From positions 39,823,403 through 39,887,402 of the forward strand of contig JAOWCC010001634.1 in NCBI GenBank assembly GCA_030867875.1: DNA of 64,000 nt, written 5' to 3'. This document shows, one piece after another, positions 24,681 through 36,604 of this stretch. The notes beneath the pieces were generated by a model. It saw nothing but the letters and a program-made list of their open reading frames with translations, was not told the origin of the DNA and made no database searches. Both the position numbers and the translations under genes were made by a program. The DNA is from Actinernus sp. WN-2022 (taxonomy: Eukaryota; Cnidaria; Anthozoa; Actiniaria; Actinernidae). Numbering within the stretch: the first letter of the stretch is position 1; every line of letters starts with the position of its first letter.

Positions 24681-24770
24681 TTATAAATGCAAGGGATGTA
24701 TGAAAAAAGTTCCCGGGATGTATCTGGATACATCCCGGGAACTTTTCTCATACATCCCTTGCATTTATAA
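24681..24770. repeat. Near-perfect 90-bp palindrome
   Basis: A left arm of 44 bp (starts TTATAAATGCAAGGGATGTA, ends CGGGATGTATC) and a right arm that is its inverse with one mismatch, separated by only TG. It could extrude as a cruciform. No ORF is present. It may be a very young or minimal foldback element, since its ends have no other recognised context. Confidence 0.95.
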
Positions 24771-25850
24771 TGAGGGTATGTATGGAAAGTAAAGCCTCAT
24801 TAAGAACAAAGAAAACCGTGTCAAGTATGAAATAATGATGCATACATACCGTCTCTCCAATGTGGGACCTGTTTTTGTGATGTCCGTGACGCAAACGATA
24901 ACGCCAAAACCTATTTTTTACGCTTTTCATAAAACTGTTAAATGTTAGATAGTTTGAGAAGTGAGGGTTTAGAAGTAATTTAAAAACATCGCGGCCATGT
25001 TATATCGTATCTAAAGATCCTAGCTTTCGATCTTTATATGCCGTTCTAAACCTCATTAATAATTCATGAGGATGCTAGCCAATCCTGTGCTCTGAACGAT
25101 ACACGTGATGGCCTCTGTATACTTCAGTACAGAACTGATTAGATATCCAGTCCATACTTCGACAGGCACTAGTCTCTCCGTCAGTTTTGGAGCACAACCC
25201 GAAGGTTGTGGCCTGATTGAGCTGAGGCTCCCCACACGGGTCTTCATACCGATTTTTACTTATGAGTGAGGGTCTTCCTAAAGATTCATGGTGAAGCCCT
25301 TGGTTTTGTAACGAATGACTGTCTATATAGACTTCACTAGAGAGAGTGAGGGTCTATATAAAGATTCAAGATTGAGGCCGTTTTCCTTTGTAAAAGACAG
25401 TGAATCATTGTATATATAGACCCTCAAGTGTTTTATCGGGTATAAAGCATCACCAGGCTGACTGATTTGCTTGGCTTCATCTGGTTGGACAAATGCTCAT
25501 GAATTATGCATGAGTTTTAGAATGATTACTTATGGTTTAGATTATGTAGGTCATTGAAAGTATTTAGCTTATTTTATACCAGCATTTTAAGTAATTATCT
25601 AATGTTTATGTTTGAAATTTGTGAATATTTTAGTTTATAGGAGGGCCACAACGTTGTTAGTGCATACACTATTAAGTGTTTAAGGCTGTTTCACACTCGT
25701 AAAGTAGACGCAAACGCAAGTGCAAGCAAAAGTACGTGTGAACATGGGTAAAACAAGCGCAAACATAAGCGTGACTGCAGACAAAAGTACGTGTGAACAT
25801 TGGTTGCGCAAGCGTAAACGCAAGCAAAAGTATGTGTGAACATTATTAGT

Positions 25851-26045
25851 ATAGCAAATGCAAATATATCATCTCTAAGGTTACATGCCGATGATACCAC
25901 TAGCTATGCAGCAGCCACCAGTCCTGTGATACTTGAATATACCCTTAACAAATATTTAGGAGTATTGTATGACTGGTTTAACAGCAATTTGTTGAAACTC
26001 AATGGTGATAAAACCCAAGCGATGATTGTTGGGGACTTAAATTAT
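25851..26045 (+). mobile_element. LINE reverse transcriptase fragment (catalytic ADD)
   Basis: Encodes SLRLHADDTTSYAAATSPVI then LYDWFNSNLLKLNGDKTQAM and IVGD, the RT active-site block (HADD here for YADD) and following region of L2/CR1-like LINEs. It is truncated on both sides. The next domain of the same kind of RT lies on the opposite strand at 26377-26152. Confidence 0.85.
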
Positions 26046-26151
26046 AACTATAATATTTCATTTATTTATTTCTTATTAATGCCAGGACAGCAATTAATAG
26101 TTTTACACCTTTCAATAATCCTAATTTAGTCCTAATAAGAGCGGGCTGCAA

Positions 26152-26377
26152 TCATGATTCTAAGTGAGGCACGATGTAAGCCTTGTATACTATTAGGTTA
26201 AACGCTACCTGATTAGGAATGAGATTCTTTATGCGCCCTAGCGCCCCTAACTTAGCAAAAACTTTTGCGAGTGTTTCCTTAACATGAGATTTGAAAGATA
26301 AGTGTTTATCGAGCGTGACACCTAGTATTTTAATTGAATCCTCCAGTGATATCTTCATGTCCAACATTAAGGTTACC
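26152..26377 (-). mobile_element. LINE reverse transcriptase fragment, downstream block, opposite strand
   Basis: The minus strand encodes SIKILGVTLDKHLSFKSHVK then KLGALGRIKNLIP and YKAYIVPHLES, which follow the ADD block in LINE RTs. It faces the plus-strand fragment at 25851-26045, so the two parts converge. Confidence 0.85.
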
Positions 26378-26614
26378 ACACAATCTTAATCAATTTGGGA
26401 ATAACCTTACCAAAATATCGACAACAAATTTTATATGTTGATGATGAATATTTTGATGGAATAAAGACAGTATAGTCTACATCGCAAGATCCGAGAGGGG
26501 GAGGGGAGGGGGATTGCGTGACGACCCTAAGTACGGCTGCGAAGGAGAGTAGTGACAGTAACAAGGTAGTTGAATGAATGAATGAAAATGAATGAAATCT
26601 TTATTTATGGAGGG

Positions 26615-27150
26615 TAAAGGTTGGTTCACACGTATAAAGTAAGCGCAAACGCAAGCGATGTTCACATATCAAACGGAAGCGCAAGAGACATAAAGCACGC
26701 ATGTGTATTTGAAGTTTTTTCCCCCAAGATATATGACTAGTTGCTTCACCAATAATGTTCACACGGGTGACTTCGTGAAGCAAGCGCAAAGAATGCATTG
26801 GAACGTATTGGAACCTATACTGACCAATTAGAACGTAGCAATAAAACACTTCAGACCAATCAGAACGTAGCAATGTTCCCCCGTGAGAATACCGCCGCCA
26901 TCTTGTCCCACAACCTGAAAGCACAAGCTTGAATTCTTCGCAAAGATTTAAGAAATTCAGTGAAAAATTGGAAATCGATAAATCATTGAGAATGTTACGA
27001 AGACTATCACCGAACTCAGCGTTTCTCGCCATGTTTGTTTTCAATTTCTTCGGGTTAATGTTTACTTGTGGGACACATGAACTGTACCTAAGAGGGGAGC
27101 TGGAGAAGCTAATTTTGCGACTGTGGAACTATGAATATAAATGACAGTCT
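26615..27150. other. Unrecognised stop-poor segment, probable repeat
   Basis: The minus strand is open at 27044-26601 and includes MARNAEFGDSLRNILNDL. I do not recognise a domain. Blocks rich in AAGCGCAAACGCAAG occur here and at 25700-25830, which points to repeat DNA. It lies 0.7 kb upstream of a COG5 exon on the opposite strand. Confidence 0.35.
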
Positions 27151-27235
27151 TAGGTTTATTAGTTAGTCTTCCTCGGTCAAATTTTATTGCAGGTGAAACC
27201 TGTCGTAAGCGACCACATTCGTTTGACGTTAAGCC

Positions 27236-27620
27236 GCGTTCACAAGAGCGATTTTTTGCTTGCACAGGCGACGTGACTTTATGAAAAACTGTTTCGTCCC
27301 CAGCACCCGGTTGTGGCTATACGGACGACAAATGTTGGCTGAAGGCCGCGATGCAAATGGAAGAATGGAAGAATGGAAGACTTGGTACGAACGTTGCCTC
27401 GATTTCGTACTTGTTCCTTATTGGTTAGTACGTGGAAAACAGTTTTGGGTTGGCTACACGACTGACAAGGCCGTCCTTTTTGCGATGTTTTTCGGGATTT
27501 TTTCATGTGTCGGGTCGCCTGAGTGGCTACACGTGCGATTCACCGCACGCCGGGGACGCGACAGTTTCTCAGAAAGTCGCTTCACCTTTGCAAGCCAAAA
27601 ATCGCTCGTGTACACGCGTC
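27236..27620. mobile_element. Foldback element without transposase
   Basis: The left GCGTTCACAAGAGCGATTTT is answered by the inverse of CACGAGCGATTTTTGGCTTG near 27590-27620. The open plus-strand frame across it has no recognisable domain. Confidence 0.6.
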
Positions 27621-27633
27621 GGTTGGTCGCTTA

Positions 27634-27823
27634 CAATAGACCGATTTAGCTTGTAAATTTGTTGTCCCAATTCAGATCATGTGACAGCTCTCCAGAGGAT
27701 TCAGTGCTTTGTTTTCCAATTAGAGAAAGCAAGAAAACAAGAAAAACAAGAAAACATTACTCAAGGGAAAAGTCAGGTGATCTGAATTGGGACAACAAAT
27801 GTACAAGCTAAATCGGTCTATTG
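27634..27823. mobile_element. MITE, 'CAATAGACC...TTGTTGTCCCAATTCAG' family, copy 1
   Basis: Inverted ends of about 45 bp begin CAATAGACCGATTTAGCTTG and continue into TTTGTTGTCCCAATTCAGAT. A second copy is at 47946-48110. The right end lies 32 bp from the acceptor of the next COG5 exon. Confidence 0.88.
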
Positions 27824-27855
27824 TGTCGAAGTTGTTGCTTGTTTCTTCTTGACAG

Positions 27856-27959
27856 GGAATGATATGCCTCATAAACACGGCGTTGGATCCTCTGTTGAAG
27901 GCAACTATTAGCGAGCTCGAGAACTTGATTTACAGAATGCATATAGAGGACTTCACAAG
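27856..27959 (+). CDS. COG5: COG5 exon (GMICLINTALDPLL...MHIEDFT)
   Basis: Acceptor cttcttgacag|GGA at 27855/27856, donor acaag|gttagt after 27959. It is 104 nt, entering in phase 0 and leaving two bases (AG) that make AGT with the next exon. It encodes GMICLINTALDPLLKATISE then LENLIYRMHIEDFT, matching the family block with AVQPLL and MHQEDFS just before the variable GSLS/DxPCS segment. Placement is supported by the frame-correct join to the exon at 39224. The intron that follows exceeds 11 kb and holds an antisense LINE. Confidence 0.88.
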
Positions 27960-28127
27960 GTTAGTTACCAGTCTGCTGGGGGAACGGCCATTTTGGTAGA
28001 CAGTTTTGTGGGAGAGAGAGGAACTGAAATATTTGCTATTCCTGGGGCCAATTCAATAAAAAAAGTTACACGTGTACTGACCATTGTTTTCCGACATTGA
28101 AACAGACTTGTGAAGTACACGTTTTCG

Positions 28128-28215
28128 ATCTGCTTCACTTGGCGCACACACAGGTTTCAATGTGAGGCTCTGGGGTATAACGTAATTTTACGTTATTCTA
28201 TTCTCTGAGAAAAGA
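28128..28215. repeat. Dispersed repeat 'GCACAAAGGTTTCAATATGA' family, copy 3
   Basis: TGCTTCACTTGGCGCACACA followed by CAGGTTTCAATGTGAGGCTC and a TTCTATTCTCTGAGAAA end. Partial copy. Confidence 0.65.
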
Positions 28216-28654
28216 AATTTAATTTACCCCAGATGTACGACAGCTAACGCATATATCGAGCGTGGGCTATCTATCAGCCCCTGCATTGAGATTGTCTCAG
28301 GTTTTTACCAGCACATGTATTCATGAAAAGCGCAGTCCCCGAGTCCAAGCAATTACGTATGTTTGCATTATTAATTAGCGCAAGCACCAGACAAAGTTGG
28401 TACATGCCACTGGGATCATTCTATACTCTTTCACAGACCCAACTCCTTGATTCCAACCAAAGAGTGTCATTCATGTGAATTATGAGTAGAATCCCTGTGT
28501 GATCCTTGAGGGTCTGGTAGAACATTACGAACGAGGTGATGATTGAAGGGAGGTGGATGAAAACGTGTACGAGACTAAAGTTGGTTCTACAGGAAACCAT
28601 TTTCTTAAAACAACGTAGGGTACATGGGAATATGCTCACACACATAGCAAGGCT

Positions 28655-30385
28655 TTGGTACTAAACACGATGAATACAACATATTGTTTGCGAATTTCGT
28701 GTAAGATCTGATTGCGAGCCTTACGAAAATGAGGAGGAGGGTGGAAAAGCATACGTATTTCCTGTTAATAACGGTACCTCCCACATTAGAAAGGGATTAT
28801 TTTGCAGCATCAGAATCATAGTTTTGGTACTAAATACGACGAATACGAGATATTGTTTATGAATTTGGAGTAAGATCTGCGAATCTTACAAACATTAGGG
28901 AGGAGGGGTGGAAAACCATGATTTGGTTATCGTTAACGGTATCCACTTGTAATGAATTCTAACGATAATCATCATCAGAATACAATCATTAATTCATTAA
29001 CGTTTGGTATGTAGGGAATAGTTAAAGGAATAAAAACCAGCCTGTCTTATGTAATTTCGCCCAACTAGATTTCTTATGTATTACTTGCGCAATTGAAGTT
29101 CGGGGGGTGGGGGGTTTAAGGCGTTGTTCTTGTGTGTTTTTTGCTTGGTCGAGTGGGGTAAAAGTTTAACTTTAATTGAATTCTGTAGTTCCATTTAGAA
29201 CTTGAAATCTTAGAAACCGATCAGCTATTATTCCGAAGATATTTTGCTAACACAAATGGGTATACCACCATTGACGAGATGGGGGTATATTTGTAATTCA
29301 TTGATTGGAGGTGTTATTGTGTGGTATGTAGCACATAGTTAAAGGAAATGAAATCCAGCCTATGTTATGCAATTTTGCCCAACTATATATTATATGTTTT
29401 TATGTAACACTCGCACAAATAAACTTCAGGGGAAGTTAAGCAGTTAAGCTCATCCCCCCCCCCCCCCCCCCCTGAAAGTGTACTTCAACCAAATTAAGAG
29501 GAACCCCTGCAGTTTTCTATGGGTAACATTTTGGTGAAAACTCCATGTATCTACGACGTTGCTTTATACCCGTGAAAATTCATCGCCCTTTCCGTTTTGG
29601 CTGCAAAGCATGCTGGGACAGTTTCATTTTCTATTTCCCAGTCCAGAATTGGATTAAATAACGTTGCAGCGTTAAAATCATAGTTGTGGTACTAAACATG
29701 ACGAACACAACACAACAAAATGTTTGCGACCTGCTAACCTTGCAAAACTGAGAGAGGAGGGATGGAAAATAATACGCATTTCCTTTTAATAACGGTACCC
29801 TCCCCCATGAGAAAGGGATTGTTTGAGGTTGCATCATCGAAATCATAGGTCTGGCACTAAACACGATCAGTGCAAAATATTGGTTGCGAATTTGGGGTAA
29901 GAAATGTGAACCTTGCAAAAATAAGGGGAAGGGGTAGAAAATCATACGTATTTCCAGGAGCCCATTACCAGGAGCCTGCATCTCCCAGATTAGGTCTGTC
30001 CAACAGCAGAACAGATGATGTAGCTATTTTTAGCTTTGTGTTTCCCGCGAGAAGAAACAAAGGCCGTCACTTTTAACCAATCAGGATGCACTGAAAAATT
30101 GTAATTAACACGGTTCAAACTGCTAAAAATACTAAAGCGCAAGAGAACAAAAGACAACGTAATCGCATACCAGAACTTCGCGACTATAAATAGCTTCATC
30201 GTTTACTGTGCTGCGGGCGCTACCCATCACCTAGGTACGCTCCTGGTAATGGGCTCCTGGTATTTCCTGTCAATAATGGCATCCTCCCCCATTAGAAAGG
30301 GATTGTTTGAGGTTGCATCATCAAAATCATAGTTCTTGTACTAAACACGATAAATGCAACATATTTGTTGCGAATTCGGGATAAT
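28655..30385 (+). repeat. About five degenerate copies of an approx. 100-bp repeat
   Basis: Blocks with TTAGAAAGGGATT, then GCATCAnAATCATAG, then a TACTAAACACGA block and TTGCGAATTT recur near 28655, 28785, 29670, 29800 and 30285. Other elements split the series. It is an old, expanded local repeat. Confidence 0.7.
29956..30259. mobile_element. hAT-like MITE with 8-bp target duplication
   Basis: Ends AGGAGCCCATTACCAGGAGC and its inverse; flanks GTATTTCC at 29948-29955 and at 30260-30267 are identical. An 8-bp duplication is the signature of hAT transposases. It is inserted in one copy of the 28655-30385 repeat. A relative lies at 30917-31228. Confidence 0.9.
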
Positions 30386-30388
30386 ATA

Positions 30389-30654
30389 CAGCTATTTCAA
30401 TTAATGTTGTCTGGGAGATAGGGAATAGGACATTAGGGAATAGGGTATTAGGGAATAGGACATTAGGGTATTATAAGTTTAAACAACTTATATTATACGA
30501 CCTGGAAGACTTAGTCGATTTAGCTTACGGTTTATTTATCCATTTTTAGTCTGTAAACAGCCGTCCGACATTTAAAAAAATGCAATATTCCCCAATGTCA
30601 TATTCCCTAATGCCCTATTCCATATCTCCCAGACAACATTAATTGAAATAGCTG
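30389..30654. mobile_element. TA-flanked MITE with long inverted repeats
   Basis: Ends CAGCTATTTCAATTAATGTT then GTCTGGGAGAT on both sides, flanked by TA. The interior near the left arm repeats AGGGAATAGG. Mariner-like by target. Confidence 0.9.
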
Positions 30655-30916
30655 TATTTGAAGATATGGGAGGGGTGGAAGATGATATGTATTTCCTCTT
30701 GATAATGGACCCTCCCCTGTAAATTTATTGAGGCGCATAACTTTGTAAAAATAAAATATATATTAACTACGGATAAAAAAACACAATTGACGTTATATGA
30801 AGTCGTTTTTGCAGTAGAGATCGATTTGTGACATTATTCTGTTGAAACGTTAAACTATAATGCCATCCAGCGGTGTTATGGCCGACATTTCGAAAGGTGC
30901 TTAAAATAGGTTAATC

Positions 30917-31228
30917 CAGGAGCCATTACCAGGAGAGTCCATATGTACTATATCCGGTAGTTAGCGAAGGACTGGATTGAGCTATTTTTAGAATAATCCA
31001 GGGTAACTGCCTTCTGACTCCGCTGCGATCCGTGCACGCTTGCCATCATTATCGAGATTGAGAATGATTTGTTCTTTGAGATGATTTACTAACACTGCAT
31101 TGTCCTGACTATGGTTTGATTGGATTCCCAAAGTGTGGGCACGAGAACTCCCATGAGATATGGTCTAAATATAGCTCAATCCGGTCATACGCTGACTCAC
31201 AGACCTAGTATGGGAGATGGACGCTCCT
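30917..31228. mobile_element. hAT-like MITE, second copy of the CAGGAGCC family
   Basis: Left end CAGGAGCCATTACCAGGAG; the right end is a shorter match (GCTCCT). Flanks GGTTAATC (30909-30916) and GGTTAATT (31229-31236) agree at 7 of 8 positions. Confidence 0.78.
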
Positions 31229-31750
31229 GGTTAATTACATCCTTTCCTCCTTAAAAATGAAATAGTCGAAATTTCATTAAAATTCATACAAGTGAGCACC
31301 ACAATCTACTCCTTTGCTCAATGCGTTGATGTTTTTAGAGTAATAAATTATAATCTCCGGCGGTGATTTGCTGAAAAATTATCGTCTGCGGTTTCCACTT
31401 GGAATAATAATGCTAATAATGATAATAATAACAACAACAACAACAACGAATAATGAGAATAATAACTGATCATCATTATATATACCCAGATAAGTGAATA
31501 GTGAATAGCACTCTGATTAGCTACTCAAACACGGAATATGTAAGAGTTATTGGCCTGCAGCGAGGGGGTATGTGATTTATTCACCGAGGCCGTCGCCCGA
31601 GGGAAGGAAAGCCGATAAACGGCTTATATTTCACAACGGTGAGGTTCTCATTGCTGAGGAAGCATTTTGTGCCTGGTTTATTGCTGCATGAAATTACCGT
31701 CCATATCTTCTCATTGTTTTCTCGGTTCTTTCAACCAACGAAGCTTAGTG

Positions 31751-31995
31751 TAGTGGATGGGGCAGAAGACTAGTAACCTAGAGGGCGAGTACCACTCAGG
31801 ACACATGCTATTAGTGGATGGGGCAGAAGACTAGTAACCTAGAGGGCGAGTACCACTCAGGACACATGCTATTAGTGGATGGGGCAGAAGACTAGTAACC
31901 TAGAGGGCGAGTACCACTCAGGACACATGCTATTAGTGGATGGGGCAGAAGACTAGTAACCTAGAGGGCGAGTACCACTCAGCACACATGCTATT
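31751..31995 (+). repeat. Minisatellite, 61-bp unit, 4 copies
   Basis: Units start TAGTGGATGGGGCAGAAGAC at 31751, 31812, 31873 and 31934 and are almost identical, so the expansion is recent. Confidence 0.97.
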
Positions 31996-31999
31996 TGTT

Positions 32000-34535
32000 T
32001 TCATGTTCTCCTTTCAAGTTACTTCTCCGTACGTAAAGAGTAAGCCAGTTCTAAGTACTAGGAAAAGTGAGGGAATAAGTCGAGGGGAATATAAGTTTAA
32101 AATGCAAGTGGAATATATTAATATTAAAGCTTCTTAAAATCCAAGGGGAAATAATATTCCCCCGCAAAGAACAAAGAAACTGAGGTGTGATGTGAAAATA
32201 TTAGATATATTCTCCTGAAAGAACAAGAAAAACATAGCCATATGAAAAATAACCTGCACTTGTAGCCTCTACTTCGGGGAATAATTGTTAATTATGTTAT
32301 GAAACACTTCACTGATGATTTGACCATAAGCAAGTTATCATTTTACACCAAAACATAATTCCCTCAATTCTAAAATTAGCGTTGGCAGCTACATTTAACT
32401 CTTCTGATCAATGCAAGGGTAATTACGAAATCTAGCATTTTCCAAGCTAAACGTGACGAGTGAACGGATATCAAATCTACGTGTGTTAAGTATTTTTTTG
32501 TGATCTGTGCCCCTGCATACGTCAGTTGTATTATACAATTCTGTTTCGGGCGAGTAGTTAGCATGCAATCACGTTGTGAATATTGTCGTAACCTCTTTCC
32601 ATGCTCCAATCTTATTTCGGCTATCTGTTAGGAACTTTCTTTTCAAGCTTTCTTAAATTGTGTAGTCCCGCTGTTCCGATTTTTTTCTTTACATTTTCAG
32701 TTGCTTTTTCAGCTCAGTCGTCGGCTCATCAGATGCTATGTCGCCAACATATAGAAGGTCCACAGATTAAATAACAGTACTGGTGCTCATTTCATTAGCG
32801 AAAACCCTATAATTGATCAAGTATACTAAGAACCCTTGACTGCCTGTGATTGGAAACAAAAGCATCAATCGCACATGGAACAGTGAAAACCCGATTTACC
32901 TACCTGTTTTCCGCAGTTCCTCACCGGCCATTCCTTGTTCTGTCATGGCGCCGCACGAGAATGTGATATATCCTTCTTATATCTCAAAACATATGGTGGT
33001 TTAAAGATGGAGATTGTATTCAAAGAAAGTGTTTTGATATTAAGCTTCGACTGGCTATTGTGCTAAGGTCGCCCACGTGAAGTCACCTACCCGACGGCTC
33101 ACCACCACGCTGAGTTCAATCTCCGAACAACTTTGCAAGTTCCCCATCGATGATTGGCTAAATATAGGTATAATCCCTTAAACCTTTCCTGCCGTGGGAG
33201 TTTAATCCGAAGTTAAGGATTTAAAGCGTATTTTTATTTTTATTTGGATGCTATGTTGGTGTCTTTGAGATTAATTATTGATACTTCAACACACGGTAAT
33301 GAACCAATTTGTTTTAATTTATTGCCTAAATTAATGTTGTCTGCAGGCAAACGTCCTCATAGAAGAAGAAGTAAAATCTGAACCGTTTGTGTTTTGTAAT
33401 TACTGCTTTCTTTCAACTAGAGAATCACTTGGCGATCGCAAACGTTGCGGAACATTTTGTTTTCTTTTCCTTAAGAAAAACTAACATTTACATCATTAAA
33501 ACCAGAAGCTTTGAAAGTGTGTTTGGTAAACATTTCAGCGTGAATTTTCTTCAAATTGATGTTTGGGTGACGCTAACTTTTTAGGTGCAACGTTTGCATT
33601 TCAATTGGAGCTTTTATCCAAAAACAAAAATTAAAATCATTAATTTGAAATATTAAAGCCACTCAGATAAACAATTCTCGGTGAGTATTGACCAAATTGA
33701 CGCTAGAACGATATTAAAGAATATTTAAGTATCTTCTGGTTTTTAGTTTTTGCGAAAATGTCATGGAGATGCAGTGTGTATTAGTTAGATAGCTTTATTT
33801 AGCCACGTTGGTTCATCACAAAGTGCTCTTCCTGAGGCGACGTGCTAATTACAAAAAATAAGCTAAGTGAGGGTGGGACATTGAACGCGAGTGCTTTATT
33901 GGATTCCGAGTTGAAGGCGCTCTAGTGGCTTTTATTAATGTGAGGGACTCTAAATTCCATAAAACATGAGTGTTCATGGTCTAACTATCTTAGAATATGG
34001 TCACATCCACGAAGGAATTGATCTATTTTATGTTATTATGTTCATTATTGCGATTCATTATTCTTTCATGCTACGTAATGTGGTTGAATATGGCTCATTT
34101 TTTTATTTCATTTGGAATTCGAGGTTTATGTTGGATCATTGCGAAAGCAATGAGCGACTATATGGAGTTAGTAGAACTGGAGGCCGTTTTTTCAACTCTA
34201 CTGAGCATTTTAGCTTTTGATGATTGAGACAATATAGAAGGTGGGAAATAGCCGGAATCATCTTCAAGGGGTACCTTTGTAGTCGTTAAACATAGCGAGA
34301 CCAGTCTAACATTTAGTTCAACTGGTATTATTTACCTTCATAAGTTATCTTCATAAGTGAAATTTAGAAATTATTCCTTGTGTAAAACCAGTGATTAGTA
34401 TTCATATAATAAGTTTATGTAACACAGTATGCTCTACATAGAGTATTCTAATGAGACCTTAAACGAAAAAGAACACAATACCATATCAGTATAGCTAGAT
34501 ATGTCCACCCCTATCAACTATTAATTTCATTTGGT
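32000..34535. other. COG5 intron: no recognised gene
   Basis: AT-rich sequence on both strands, without a motif I can name, a long tandem repeat or a clear inverted repeat. Confidence 0.4.
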
Positions 34536-34539
34536 ATTA

Positions 34540-34637
34540 ATTACTCGGGCTGCCTGTGGCAGGCACGAGTCTAAATCTGCAGGTCGTTATTACTCGGGCT
34601 GCCTGTGGCAGGCACGAGTCTAAATCTGCAAGCCGTA
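34540..34637 (+). repeat. Direct duplication, about 49-bp unit, 2 copies
   Basis: TTACTCGGGCTGCCTGTGGC then AGGCACGAGTCTAAATCTGC occurs twice. Each unit contains the inverted pair GCCTGTGGCAGGC. Confidence 0.92.
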
Positions 34638-34639
34638 TT

Positions 34640-36560
34640 TTTTTTGTTCCGTGCAGCAAAATTTCTGCGCATGCGTTAAATTATGCATTAATTGTTGGCG
34701 CTAATAGATTTCTCTCCAGTCCAGTCGCTAGATTCTTCGGACGCTATTCTGAACTCCTGAACTTTGAGGTACGTTTCGTAGGTTTTATGCCACATTTGAT
34801 CACATTTCATTATACTCTCGGTCATAATACATACCAACGCAAACACCGTGATCGGAAGGCCAACACTAAAATATTTTCGACCATATTTTTGGCTGGTTTA
34901 CCGATCTGTGTACGTTAGTTACACAAGTATACTGAAGAGCTGAATGATATTTTAATATATCGAAGTATACTGAGCGATTTACTAGCAAATACATATACTG
35001 TGGTTGAGCAGTTATGGGTTACTATCCTCTATCGAAGTCTGAAGACATCTGAACTCCTGAACTGTGAGAGCAACACTGTCACTCGCCAACATGAAGCCAG
35101 AAATACATTAATTTATGATGAGCCAAGCAATATTCAACTCTCGAGGTAAACTTAAACGAAAAACCTCTCACGGCCGTGGTTTTGGTTCGAGTAATTAAAG
35201 GCTTCCAACAATTCCCTTTATAGTTCTGTAATATAATGAGCAGACTGAAGTTTTGGGAATGAGGGTAAAGCTTTTAATTAGAGAGAACCAACAGGCATTT
35301 CAGTTAATAATCTTTAATCCAACAAATACCAAGATGGACTCGTAATGGCTCATCATGTATAGCAAGAACAGCAGATAAAGTTACATAGAGGCACACAAAT
35401 TGACATAGTTAGCTCCATCACAGGATGGACAGGATACAACTTATAATATGGTACACATATAAACATACATTTGAGACAATCATCTATTAATGCTCGGAAC
35501 CTGCAGTATAACAGAACAGCAGACTAAATTGTAAACGTGTGTTACATGAATAAGTAGTATTTAAATTAAAAGGTCAACTTCTGTAATTTACATACGAGAA
35601 AAATATATATATTAAATTACATATATACTAGGGGAGCAGAGAATGAAAGTCACCGCGCTACCGGCCACTCCTAAAGACTGCTAAATTCAGCTAATAATTA
35701 TTCCCTTTGGTTATTACTAAGAGGATTTCAAATGAAAATGTATTTCATCTTCAATCTCATGTGGCCCGAGTGAAAGCCCAGATGGGCTCTTGTTTAATCT
35801 GGTTTCCATAAGGGGCGTGTTAATTCATATAAATATACATGAACAATTCTAATTCCAATATAGCATCGATAAGTAATAGATACAAACTCGAGCTGAAAGC
35901 GATCTGATAAAGCACGGACTGACTTACCAAACGTCTGGATGTCACGTTTTCAGTTAAAGTTTACGTAAATGAGATATCACATTTATAAACACTAGTTAAA
36001 CATTAATTTCCTTTGTTTTGCCTCATGAATTATTAATAAGTTTGATAACGATAAACTTTCCAGATAAAAATACGAACTAGTCGTTGTGCTATTTATCCGA
36101 TACGACGTGGACTCGGTTTTTGTAAGTTACTTCTAAAACGCAAACAGAACTAGTCAAATGCATTAGAACCAAAATTAGTAAAACAAAATTTTTCAAGAGT
36201 AACATTTCTATAAATTTATCAAGGCTTCTTGTGTTTTAGTTGAGTGCAATATTTATTTCACTGAATAATAATATCTATGATTTCTAGCTCAAATCAAATT
36301 TGCATTTCAAATTTCACTAGTTCAGTAAGTTGCGTGTTCTTGCATGTAATTACGTTTTCGGGGTGAGGTTCGTCTCTTCTAACCTGAGGTGGCGTGATTT
36401 CGAAAGACAAAATCATCAAAGGAGAAACAAGAGTTGCCTGAATCTAGTATTCGAGCTAGTAAAGTTCGACATACTCGACGATGAAATGGGGTGTAAACAT
36501 ATTCCATTGCTGTGATAACTGGATAGGAATGTGCGGCATAGCGAATTGGACGGATGTGGA
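34640..36560. other. COG5 intron: no recognised gene
   Basis: No exon, RNA gene or repeat family was recognised here. The sequence is AT-rich and stops are frequent in all frames. Confidence 0.4.
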
Positions 36561-36562
36561 TG

Positions 36563-36565
<3 letters not shown>

Positions 36566-36596
<31 letters not shown>
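36566..36596. repeat. (TA)n microsatellite at the LINE 3' end
   Basis: About 15 TA units directly after the 3' flank of the minus-strand LINE. It may be its tail or a target-site expansion. Confidence 0.9.
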
Positions 36597-36598
<2 letters not shown>

Positions 36599-36604
36599 TA
36601 TGTG

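Noticed and set aside
26601..27044. 147-residue minus-strand frame as a host gene
   Set aside because: It is embedded in repeat-like AAGCGCAAACGCAAG blocks and has no domain I can name; listed only as an unrecognised segment.
27260..27649. 129-residue plus-strand frame
   Set aside because: It spans a foldback element and runs into its right arm; no known domain.
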